Shown in pieces: positions 6,613 through 13,599 of a stretch of 13,654 bases of DNA; the first letter of the stretch is position 1, and every line of letters starts with the position of its first letter. Location: NCBI GenBank assembly GCA_003857395.1, contig RPRC01000173.1, forward strand, positions 1 through 13,654, in the 5' to 3' direction. This DNA is from Geobacter sp. (lineage in GTDB: Bacteria > Desulfobacterota > Desulfuromonadia > Geobacterales > Geobacteraceae). Under the pieces are notes generated by a model that saw only the letters and a program-made list of their open reading frames with translations, was not told the DNA's origin and ran no database searches. Both the position numbers and the translations under genes were made by a program.

Positions 6613-9411
6613 ATGGCCGATACGCCTGGGCGAACAACGTCTCCTCTGATGGCGGACCTTTTGCAATCGGGCCACCAGTTCTCTTTTGTCCAGGTCATGC
6701 GGCTTGCCCGAATATTTCTTGACCAGAACGGGATAGAGGGGCTTCCTGAAATCCCGTGGCAGGAGCGGGTGCAGATCAGGCCGGAACTTTCCCTGGCATT
6801 TCCGGCCGCCGACGTGGCCCGGGTTCAAAGGAACGGTGCAAATCTCCGAGTCACCACCACCTTTCTCGAACTGTATGGTCCCGCTTCTCCCCTGCCGAAC
6901 TTCTACACCGAAGATCTTCTGGACGAGGCATCAAACGACGAGTCGGTCTTCCGCGACTTTGTCGACATCATCCACCAGCGCCTCTACCACCTCTACTTCC
7001 AGTGCTGGAGTAAATATCGTCTCTTCATCCGTGTGGTGGAAGAGAATAACCCGCTTGACCGGGAACGGCTCTTTTGCCTCATCGGTCTCGGGGAAAAGGA
7101 GTTGCGGAATACGCTCCCTGATTCCTGGTCACTCCTGCGCTACGTCGGCATCCTGACGCAGTTTCCCCGCTCCGCCCGTGGCCTGGCAACCATCCTGCGA
7201 GATGCCTTGAATGAGCGGCGGATCAAGATCACTCAGAACGTGAAAAGGATGGTTCCGATTCCTCGGAACCAGCGGATACGCTTGGGAGTGTCCGGCTGCC
7301 GCTTGGGAGTGGACACGGTGCTCGGCAGCGAGATAGCCGACCGGATGGGAAAATTCCGCATCGAAATCGGCCCGCTCACCTGGGATGAATTCAACAACTT
7401 CCTCCCCGGGACCCGGCAAAACGAAAAGCTCACCGCACTGGTCAGATTCTATCTTACCGACCCCCTCGAGGTGGAACTGAAGCTGATCCTGGCCGCGGGC
7501 GAGGCCAAGCCGATCCGTCTCGGCGATCCGAAGGCGCGTCTGGGCCTCAACACCTGGTGCTTTTCCGGCAAGACCCTGGGTGAAGTGGATGCCGGATTCC
7601 AGGTTTCTGCCACGGCTTTCAAACAGAAGACTTCTTCTGTCCCGGAGCCGTCGCTTTCCCCGCCGGATTTACACCGTTCCATGGTTGACTATTATCGCGA
7701 GGAGCGGTCGCACCTGAGAGAGTTAACAGAGCACTTCGTACAAAAACATCCCAACCTTGTTCCCCTGGTGAGCGGCCCGATGGCAGACCCCGGCGTGGAA
7801 AGGCTCCTGGAAGGGACGGCGTTTTATAACTCCCTGCTGCAACGGAAGCTGGACGATGATATTCCGGAGTTTATCCATGAAGTCATCAATCCTCTTCAGC
7901 CGGAACATCTGCGGCCGATACCGGCAACGACCATCGTTGCGTTTACTCCCAAAGCGGAGCTGCATAATCCGCTGCAGATTTCAGCAGGTGCCGAGGTTGA
8001 ATCCCTAGCTGTTCAGGGCATAAAATGCAGGTTTCGGACCTGCATTGACGTGACGGTACATCCGCTGACATTGTTAAACAGCTCATTCACCCAACCATCC
8101 GGCAAGGCGGCTTCCATCAAACTGTGTTGCGCATTGAACGGCATCGGACTTTCCAGCTGGAAAGTTGAAACTCTCCGTTTCTTTCTCGCCGATAACTCCC
8201 CGGCGGCTCGTGATCTCTATCTGCTGTTACTGCATTATCTGAAGCGCATTACCATTACTTCACCCGATAACGGCACTACGGTCGAGCTTCCCCCTGGATA
8301 CCTGAAACCGGTCGGCTTTGCCGCTAACGAAGCCTTGCTCTCAGGTGAAACAAGCTTCACACCCGGCCATCAGATCGTTCAGGAATACTTCCTTTTCCCT
8401 GATAAATTTCTTTTTCTGGATCTGGCCGGGTTGGACAACTGTCGAACCTTGGGCAACGGTCTCCGATTTGAAATCAATTTCGAGCTGGCCGCTTGTCCGC
8501 TGGTTGTGCCGAGGGTCAATGAAAAGAGCTTTGTCCTGTTTGCCACACCGGTTATCAATCTGTTCAAGCACAAGGCCAAGCCGCTCTCGGTCAACTTGAA
8601 AGTTCAGCAACAACAGGTACACACGGCTGGGGAGCATTCAGCCCATTTCCAGATTCATTCGGTAGATAAAGTTGAAGGTTTACTCAAAAAGAAATCGGCA
8701 AAAATCAAGTATGAGGTACAAAATCCATTGCTCCAGCACAGCAAGGAAGGCCATATCTGTCACATTACTCAAGGCAGGTCAGCCATTGGGGATGGTTTTG
8801 ACACCCTTCTTTCAATTCCAAGCCACAATACACAAAATCAAACCGACAGAATAAAGCTCGACATTGATCTTACCTGCACTAACGGCATCCTGCCGGAACA
8901 ACTCGGCATAGGGGAGGTCTGTGTTGCTGGCGTGGCAACCCCGGAGTCAGTCGAACTGAGAAATATTAAAAGCGTGACTGCCACGATTTCTCAGGGGATC
9001 GACCAGAATCGGCAATGGCGGCTGTTTTCTGGGTTTTCCCTGAATTCCACCTCTTTGGCCAGTGCCAATAATCTTAGAGCGGTGCTGCACCTCTTTACTA
9101 ATCCAAACAGTCGACATCAGGCGTCTGTCATGGCCAATACAAGGAAAATTGACTCTATTGTCTCGATTGAAGCAAAAACTGCCGACCGTCTGATCGGTCG
9201 CACTATCTATCGCGGCTATGATATCCGCCTGAAGCTGCGCGGCGACCACTTTGCCGGGCCGGGCGATCTTTATCTGTTCAGCTCGGTTCTCGAGCGGTTT
9301 CTGGGCGGGTATGTCACGCAAAGCTGTTTTGTCCGCCTTGTGGTGGAGGAAATTGGTAAAGGATATCAGTTTGAATGGCCGGCGCGGATGGGGGATCGGT
9401 GTGTGCTGTAA
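6613..9411 (+). CDS. TssG-TssF fusion, T6SS baseplate wedge protein
   Basis: This 932-residue single frame has two complete baseplate proteins in tandem. Residues about 19-345 are TssG: HQFSFVQVMRLARI, LSLAFPAADV, the TFLELYGPASPLPNFYTE block, FRDFVDIIHQRLYHLYF, TQFPRSARGL, the LGSEIADRMGKFRI strand, FNNFLPG and LVRFYLTDPLEVELKL. After a Ser/Pro-rich linker (about 340-356), residues 357-932 are TssF. They comprise MVDYYREERSHLREL, ADPGVERLLEGTAFYNSLL, LDDDIPEFIHEV, the LRPIPATTIVAF block, CRFRT, and near the end IYRGYDIRLKLRG, LYLFSSVLERFLGGYV and WPARMG. Each half has about the normal family length. Known T6SS usually encode TssF and TssG separately, tssF first, and build a wedge with two TssF per TssG plus TssE and TssK. 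Here the order is reversed and a 1:1 ratio is imposed. I see no stop or frameshift between the halves. ATG 6613 is used; GTG 6610 and TTG 6568 are alternatives. Confidence 0.92.
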   Translation: MADTPGRTTSPLMADLLQSGHQFSFVQVMRLARIFLDQNGIEGLPEIPWQERVQIRPELSLAFPAADVARVQRNGANLRVTTTFLELYGPASPLPNFYTEDLLDEASNDESVFRDFVDIIHQRLYHLYFQCWSKYRLFIRVVEENNPLDRERLFCLIGLGEKELRNTLPDSWSLLRYVGILTQFPRSARGLATILRDALNERRIKITQNVKRMVPIPRNQRIRLGVSGCRLGVDTVLGSEIADRMGKFRIEIGPLTWDEFNNFLPGTRQNEKLTALVRFYLTDPLEVELKLILAAGEAKPIRLGDPKARLGLNTWCFSGKTLGEVDAGFQVSATAFKQKTSSVPEPSLSPPDLHRSMVDYYREERSHLRELTEHFVQKHPNLVPLVSGPMADPGVERLLEGTAFYNSLLQRKLDDDIPEFIHEVINPLQPEHLRPIPATTIVAFTPKAELHNPLQISAGAEVESLAVQGIKCRFRTCIDVTVHPLTLLNSSFTQPSGKAASIKLCCALNGIGLSSWKVETLRFFLADNSPAARDLYLLLLHYLKRITITSPDNGTTVELPPGYLKPVGFAANEALLSGETSFTPGHQIVQEYFLFPDKFLFLDLAGLDNCRTLGNGLRFEINFELAACPLVVPRVNEKSFVLFATPVINLFKHKAKPLSVNLKVQQQQVHTAGEHSAHFQIHSVDKVEGLLKKKSAKIKYEVQNPLLQHSKEGHICHITQGRSAIGDGFDTLLSIPSHNTQNQTDRIKLDIDLTCTNGILPEQLGIGEVCVAGVATPESVELRNIKSVTATISQGIDQNRQWRLFSGFSLNSTSLASANNLRAVLHLFTNPNSRHQASVMANTRKIDSIVSIEAKTADRLIGRTIYRGYDIRLKLRGDHFAGPGDLYLFSSVLERFLGGYVTQSCFVRLVVEEIGKGYQFEWPARMGDRCVL

Positions 9412-9438
9412 TTAATCGATAATACGGGGGAGATTATA

Positions 9439-9987
9439 ATGGAATTTAAAGGTGCGCTGGTCTCTGCAAGGGGAATGTTGGCAAATCCTTGGGTTAATAA
9501 CGGGCTTACATTGGTTGGTGGGGGTGTTCAAGCTGCGGCTGGGTTGTTCATCGGGACGGTAACTTCACCAACCGGTATCGGTGCGGTAGCCGGAGGGGTG
9601 ATTGCCGTTCAAGGAGCTGCGAGCGCAAGCGTGGCCTTGGGAAATTTAGTAAATTTGGCAATGGGAGTGACACCGGTCGTAAATAATACCGGAATTGTTG
9701 GCCTGGGGACAAGCATTGTTACGCTAGGCACAAGCAGTAAAGAAACCAACAATATCGCTATGGCCACTGATATGGGATTGAGTCTGTTTACAGGTGGCGT
9801 TGGAACCGTTGCGGCAAACCAGGCATTATTAAGCAAAACAAGCGCTCTTACTCTCAATGGTCATATCCTTGATACCACTTTCGGCGCTGGAAAATGGCTT
9901 CCAGTTATGAAAAGTCCATCAGCTATAGAAAACACTACAAACATATTAGGTGCTTCTTCAAATGTTGCTGGCGCGTATGATAAGTGA
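9439..9987 (+). CDS. Gly/Ala-rich hydrophobic protein, candidate T6SS effector
   Basis: This 182-residue protein has no family I can name. A strong ribosome site (GGGGGAG, 9426-9432) precedes ATG 9439. Residues about 22-81 are very rich in Gly, Ala and Val with closely spaced Gly pairs (VGGGVQAAAG, GIGAVAGGVIAVQG), like glycine-zipper or pretoxin segments in polymorphic toxins. A second hydrophobic stretch covers about 84-125 (GIVGLGTSIVTLG, GLSLFTGGVGTVAANQ). The C-terminal third is more polar. There is no cysteine and only one histidine, so a thiol or His-based catalytic site is unlikely; membrane insertion or pore formation fits better. There is no signal peptide. It sits between tssGF and vgrG and overlaps nothing, while the next gene, encoding a membrane protein, starts 7 bases later with its own ribosome site. 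The effector role is inferred from location and partner. A structural accessory protein is the alternative. Confidence 0.5.
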   Translation: MEFKGALVSARGMLANPWVNNGLTLVGGGVQAAAGLFIGTVTSPTGIGAVAGGVIAVQGAASASVALGNLVNLAMGVTPVVNNTGIVGLGTSIVTLGTSSKETNNIAMATDMGLSLFTGGVGTVAANQALLSKTSALTLNGHILDTTFGAGKWLPVMKSPSAIENTTNILGASSNVAGAYDK

Positions 9988-9989
9988 GG
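9986..9989 (+). promoter_or_regulatory. Ribosome binding site deciding the start of the membrane protein gene
   Basis: GAGG lies 5 bases before ATG 9995 and overlaps the TGA of the preceding gene. It favours ATG 9995 over the in-frame upstream starts GTG 9950, ATG 9962 and ATG 9977, and implies reinitiation coupled to the upstream gene. Confidence 0.55.
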
Positions 9990-9994
9990 CCGGG

Positions 9995-10630
9995 ATGGAA
10001 AACAATACGGGTGCCAGAAAGAAAGAGGTTGAAAAAATAATTAAAGCATTGTCTTCGGCCAAAAAACCTTCACATGCCCTTTTGTATTTTTGTATCTTGT
10101 TTTCGGCATTGCTTGCGATGCTGGTCGCAATCAATATGCACACTCATTCATTTATTGATTCTTTGTTAAAATTCAGTTTCTCATTTTCTGCCATATCAAT
10201 ATTTTTTATAGTTTTTTATTCATATATAAACAAAGTCAGCATTATGTCAGGGCTGTATGTCGTGAATCAATGGATTGATTGTATGTCAAGGAACGACTGT
10301 AATCATCCCTTCCCCAGACATCTTCATCAACTAATTCTTATTCACCCGGTTTTCAGAGTTATTGCCGGTTTGTATCTTTGTAAGGCTGGCAACAATGATG
10401 ATGGGGTGGCCATGATCAATAAAGCAGCTTCTGAATTACCTGAAATTAACGACTGCGTTTCAGTAGGGGAAATATCCAATACCATAAAATTCGGGCAACT
10501 ATCTAATATTGTTAAACAAGACTTAATGCCAAGTACAATTTTCATTATGTCATTAAAAGTATTTCTGGTGTTGGGTGCTCTGTCAATATTGATTAGAGCA
10601 ATAGTTTTTATTTTGAGCACTTTTTTCTGA
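9995..10630 (+). CDS. Three-segment membrane protein, candidate immunity protein
   Basis: This 211-residue inner-membrane protein belongs to no family I recognise. A basic N-terminal helix (ARKKEVEKIIKAL) precedes two close transmembrane segments at about 28-48 and 57-79. A soluble middle part (about 80-175) has several Cys, His and Asn residues, and a long hydrophobic end at about 180-211 could cross the membrane once. Position and lysine distribution put the N-terminus in the cytoplasm, though topology is a reading by eye. It starts 7 bases after the small hydrophobic protein and appears translationally coupled to it. This layout and its membrane nature fit immunity to a membrane-acting T6SS effector, by analogy with known pairs such as VasX/TsiV2 or Ssp6/Sip6; I do not claim homology. 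Base composition is strikingly low: 10141-10200 has 16 G or C in 60, against about 40 in 60 in the left operon, suggesting horizontal gain. Confidence 0.55.
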   Translation: MENNTGARKKEVEKIIKALSSAKKPSHALLYFCILFSALLAMLVAINMHTHSFIDSLLKFSFSFSAISIFFIVFYSYINKVSIMSGLYVVNQWIDCMSRNDCNHPFPRHLHQLILIHPVFRVIAGLYLCKAGNNDDGVAMINKAASELPEINDCVSVGEISNTIKFGQLSNIVKQDLMPSTIFIMSLKVFLVLGALSILIRAIVFILSTFF

Positions 10631-10781
10631 TTTTCTACTGCCATACAATAACTGTTTTAGATGTCACAAAGGTTATGCTTTTCATTTCAGAACCATATGC
10701 ACATTAAGTAACATGAACATAGTATTTTTACAATTACAGAACATTTTTAAGACTTGATCTAGGAATAAAAGGAGTCAACAT

Positions 10782-12869
10782 ATGTCAGCAAGCAGCGCAC
10801 AATTCACATTTAAGTTCCTTGATGTAGAGTATGAAGTGTCTGTACTTGAATTTACCACAGCTGAGAATGTCTCGCATGTGCCCGGTGCAAATTTAGTACT
10901 GGTAAGTGAACAGGTCATCTCTTGTGACGCAGTTGTCCGCCAGGAGTGTTTGCTGACCATTATCAACCCAGAAGGAGCAGGCGCTCCAGATCGATATTTC
11001 CACGGAATCCTCCGTAAATTCAGACATGCCGGCATGAATGGCCGGTTTCACCTGTACGAGGCGCAACTGGTGCCATCGCTGTGGCTTTTATCCATAAAAC
11101 AAAACTGCCGCATTTTCCAGGATATGCAACTGCAGGATATAATCGGCAAGATACTTCAAGAAAGCGGCATAACGCCTGATCTCTTTAAATTCCGATTGGG
11201 ACACGAAGATATTTTTAATAAATTCAACGTGCAGTATAACGAGACTGACCTGCATTTCATTTCCCGCCTGCTTGAGAAAGAAGGCATTTTTTATTTCTTT
11301 GAACATTACAAAGACAAGCATGTGCTGGTTTTCTGCGACACTGATGCCTTTTATCAGGACATTCAAGGTGATATATCTATCCCGCTCAATGCCGGAGGAA
11401 TGGTAAGCGCAGATAAAATAAGCATCTCATCATTCGATTTTTCAGATCGACTGAGACCCGGCGTACACACCCATACAAATTACAATTTCAAGACACCCTC
11501 TGTTGACCTTGAAACTGAATTCAAGGGTGAATACAACAACCCGGACGAACCATTTGAGGTGTACAGCTATCCCGGTAGTTATGGCAAAACGGAGAGAGGC
11601 GACCGGCTCACAAAAATACGCCTGGAAACCATAGCAGCACTGAAGGAAAAGGGCAGAGGCGCAAGCAACTGCACCCGGTTGACGTCCGGTGCCACCTTCC
11701 TGTTGACCAGCCACAATAACCCGAAATTCAATCAGGAATATTTCCTTTTCGGAGTCGCACAGGAAGGAAAACAACCAGCAGCGCTGAAAGAACTAGCTCC
11801 AAAGGATGTCACCCCCGGTTATAGCAACATCTTTATGGTCATTCCGTCTTCCGTAACCTACCGGCCTGAACAGCGCCACGCAAAGCCAATTGTCCCCGGC
11901 CTCCTGTCCGCCATCGTCACCGGTCCCAAAGGCGAAGAGATCTGGCCCGACGAGTACGGCCGCGTCAATGTTCAATTCCATTTCGACCGTGAAGGCAAGA
12001 TGGATGAAAAAAGCTCCTGCTGGATTCGTACCATTCAGTTCTGGAACGGCACAACCTGGGGCAGCCAGTTTATCCCCCGCGTCGGCGACGAGGTTCTGGT
12101 TTCCTTTATCAATGGCGACATGGACTATCCGATCATTACCGGCAGCGTCGTCAACGAGGCCAAACAGCCCAATTACAATCTCCCCGCCAACAAGACCCAG
12201 AGTGGCATCAGGACCAGAAGCAGCCCCGGCGGCAATCCCGACAACTTCAACGAACTTCGCTTCGAAGACAAAATGGGAGCTGAGGAGGTCTATCTCCAGG
12301 GCGAGAAGGACTGGAACATTCTGATCAAGAATGACAAGGGTCAGAGGGTCGGTCATGACGAGACGTTGACCGTCGGTAACGACCGTTCGAAGTATGTCGT
12401 CGTGAACCAGAGCGAATCCATAGGTGCTAACAAAAGTATCCAGGTGGGAATCAATCATACTGAAACCATTGGTTCCAACATGACCCTGACAGTCGGCAAC
12501 TGCAAGACCGAAACCATTGCGATCAACTCGATGGAAACCATTGGCCTGGCAAAGGAATTGTCCATCGGCGGTCTGTATCAGGTCTCGGTTGGCGGGATTA
12601 TGAACGAAACGGTCGCCTGTGCCAAGACTGAGGAGGTGGGATTGGCGAAGGCGGTCTTTGTCGGTGCGACCATGACGGAGAATGTGGTAGGCGACAGGAC
12701 CACCAACATCGGCGCCGATCTCTCCGAGTTCATCAGCGGAAAGTATTATTCAAAAGCTAACGAATATGTAATAGAAGCACCCAAGATCACCTTTAAAGCA
12801 GGTTCTTCAACAATCGTCATGGATGGAAGCAGTATTACCATTAAGGCTAGCAAAGTATTCAGCAACTAA
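10782..12869 (+). CDS. vgrG: VgrG, T6SS spike protein
   Basis: This 695-residue trimeric spike tip is loaded on the Hcp tube and pushed into target cells. The gp27-like base covers about 1-365: the RFHLYEAQLVPSLWLLS block, FQDMQLQDIIGKILQESGI, NETDLHFISRLLEKEGIFYFFEH and HNNPKFNQEYFL. The gp5-like OB domain spans about 370-455 (GLLSAIVTGPKGEEIWPDEY, RVNVQFHFDREGK, CWIRTIQFWNGTTWGSQFIP, RVGDEVLVSF, GDMDYPIITGSVVN). A connecting block (GIRTRSSPGG, NELRFEDKMGAEEVYLQGEKD) leads into a beta-helix needle (523-658) and a 37-residue tail. No enzymatic extension follows, so effectors would be bound rather than fused. An AAAAGGAG ribosome site 7 bases before ATG 10782 is excellent. The preceding 151 bases are AT-rich and hold no gene and no clear promoter. 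The base-encoding half is more AT-rich than the OB-encoding part. The upstream small pair is the likeliest cargo and immunity. Confidence 0.95.
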   Translation: MSASSAQFTFKFLDVEYEVSVLEFTTAENVSHVPGANLVLVSEQVISCDAVVRQECLLTIINPEGAGAPDRYFHGILRKFRHAGMNGRFHLYEAQLVPSLWLLSIKQNCRIFQDMQLQDIIGKILQESGITPDLFKFRLGHEDIFNKFNVQYNETDLHFISRLLEKEGIFYFFEHYKDKHVLVFCDTDAFYQDIQGDISIPLNAGGMVSADKISISSFDFSDRLRPGVHTHTNYNFKTPSVDLETEFKGEYNNPDEPFEVYSYPGSYGKTERGDRLTKIRLETIAALKEKGRGASNCTRLTSGATFLLTSHNNPKFNQEYFLFGVAQEGKQPAALKELAPKDVTPGYSNIFMVIPSSVTYRPEQRHAKPIVPGLLSAIVTGPKGEEIWPDEYGRVNVQFHFDREGKMDEKSSCWIRTIQFWNGTTWGSQFIPRVGDEVLVSFINGDMDYPIITGSVVNEAKQPNYNLPANKTQSGIRTRSSPGGNPDNFNELRFEDKMGAEEVYLQGEKDWNILIKNDKGQRVGHDETLTVGNDRSKYVVVNQSESIGANKSIQVGINHTETIGSNMTLTVGNCKTETIAINSMETIGLAKELSIGGLYQVSVGGIMNETVACAKTEEVGLAKAVFVGATMTENVVGDRTTNIGADLSEFISGKYYSKANEYVIEAPKITFKAGSSTIVMDGSSITIKASKVFSN
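12348..12755 (+). repeat. Seventeen octapeptide repeats of the VgrG beta-helix
   Basis: Residues 523-658 of VgrG split without gap into 17 units of 8 residues, each starting with Val or Ile and usually followed by Gly, for example VGHDETLT, IGSNMTLT, VGNCKTET, VGATMTEN. This matches the octapeptide rule known from the phage T4 gp5 C-terminal triple-stranded beta-helix. Three such strands would form a long, regular needle. The repeat is at protein level; the DNA units have diverged. Confidence 0.85.
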
Positions 12870-12872
12870 GCC

Positions 12873-12944
12873 ATGAAACAGCAACTGACACTCTCTGTCG
12901 ACATAAGTGCTGTGTGGAAGAACATTATCGGAGATTTGATGTGA
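12873..12944 (+). CDS. Possible 23-residue leader ORF between vgrG and the DUF6484 gene
   Basis: ATG at 12873, three bases after the vgrG stop codon, opens a 23-codon frame (MKQQLTLSVDISAVWKNIIG, then DLM) that stops at TGA 12942-12944. That stop overlaps the preferred GTG start (12941) of the next gene in a GTGA arrangement, which would couple translation of the two. No good ribosome site precedes it, only reinitiation from vgrG, and the peptide resembles nothing I know. It could be chance, a coupling leader, or the remnant of a lost gene. Confidence 0.25.
   Translation: MKQQLTLSVDISAVWKNIIGDLM
12930..12933 (+). promoter_or_regulatory. Ribosome binding site deciding the DUF6484 gene start
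   Basis: GGAG lies 7 bases before GTG 12941 and favours it over the in-frame GTG at 12914, which lacks such a site. Confidence 0.55.
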
Positions 12945-13447
12945 AAAGAGAACAGACAAAAATCATACAGATTGTCGAAGATGACATCCCCATGGCAGCA
13001 ACGCGGATTGGCAGAATTGTACGTATTGAGAAAAGCGGAATTGTCCTGGTCGATTTTTCCGGCAACAATTCCGGTCCGATTGCCGCCCGAACTACTACAT
13101 CGTCGAGAGTGGAGAACCTTCGAAAGGGTAACCCGGCAGGGAGAGAAGTGCTGCTTGCTTTTGAAAATAATGATCCGAAATTTCCCATCATCATTGACAC
13201 CATGTATTCACTGATCGAGGAAATCGCGGAACCCACGACCGTTGTCGTTGAGGCTGAAGAGCCGCAAGAGGTAACGGTTGACGGAAAAAGCATATCTTTT
13301 GAGGCCGAAAACGAGATTGTTCTGAAGTGCGGAAAGGCAAGTATCACCCTGACAAAGGCCGGCAAAATCCTTATCAAGGGTGACTACGTTCTCAGTCAAT
13401 CTTCGGGAGAGAACAGAATCAGGGGCGGCTCGGTATCTGTCAATTAG
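12941..13447 (+). CDS. DUF6484-type T6SS accessory protein with spike-like tail
   Basis: This 168-residue protein has two parts. Residues about 18-95 match the small domain of DUF6484 proteins found beside vgrG genes: RIGRIVRIEKSGIVLVDFSG, PIAARTTTS and GREVLLAFENNDPKFPIIID, which read like a minimal OB fold. After an acidic linker (about 100-115), the end (KSISFEAENEIVLKCGKASI, then TLTKAGKILIKG, SGENRIRGGSVSVN) resembles the beta-rich tail seen at the C-terminus of many VgrG-type spikes. It may be a spike extension, a cargo adaptor or a chaperone-like partner of the VgrG just upstream; which one is unknown. There is no signal peptide, in keeping with a cytoplasmic or T6SS-delivered protein. 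GTG 12941 is used because of the GGAG site; starting at GTG 12914 would add 9 residues. It is the last gene in the window. Confidence 0.75.
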   Translation: MKREQTKIIQIVEDDIPMAATRIGRIVRIEKSGIVLVDFSGNNSGPIAARTTTSSRVENLRKGNPAGREVLLAFENNDPKFPIIIDTMYSLIEEIAEPTTVVVEAEEPQEVTVDGKSISFEAENEIVLKCGKASITLTKAGKILIKGDYVLSQSSGENRIRGGSVSVN

Positions 13448-13494
13448 TAGCTTGCTGTCGATAATAGAAAAGATGTTTCGATAAACCGTTGTTA

Positions 13495-13599
13495 GCCACG
13501 GATGCACACGGATTTACACGGATGAAGGCAAAAACTGTTCAGCATTGCAAAGTTAAGGGTATTTCATGTTTTAAGATTTTATCCGTGTGCATCCGTGGC
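13495..13599. repeat. Intergenic inverted repeat with CACGGAT units
   Basis: GCCACGGATGCACACGGAT (13495-13513) is matched exactly by its reverse complement at 13581-13599, with 67 bases between. The left arm region carries CACGGAT three times at a 10-base period (13497, 13507, 13517). The type (ATCCGTG...ATCCGTGGC) is familiar as a dispersed intergenic repeat in several bacterial genomes; whether this genome has many copies cannot be seen here. It could form a large hairpin after the DUF6484 gene, but no T run follows, so it is not a classical terminator. The rest of 13448-13654 shows no gene. Confidence 0.8.

Noticed and set aside
10631..10781. Terminator or promoter between the membrane protein gene and vgrG.
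   Set aside because: The stretch is AT-rich, but I found no stable hairpin with a T run and no convincing -35/-10 pair; only the vgrG ribosome site is clear.
11793..12458. A 221-codon open frame on the minus strand.
   Set aside because: It lies entirely antisense to conserved VgrG OB and needle coding, and its Val/Gly/Asp-rich product mirrors the VgrG codons.
13497..13523. Short CRISPR-like array.
   Set aside because: The units are 7 bases with 3-base spacing, far below CRISPR repeat and spacer sizes, and no cas gene is present.
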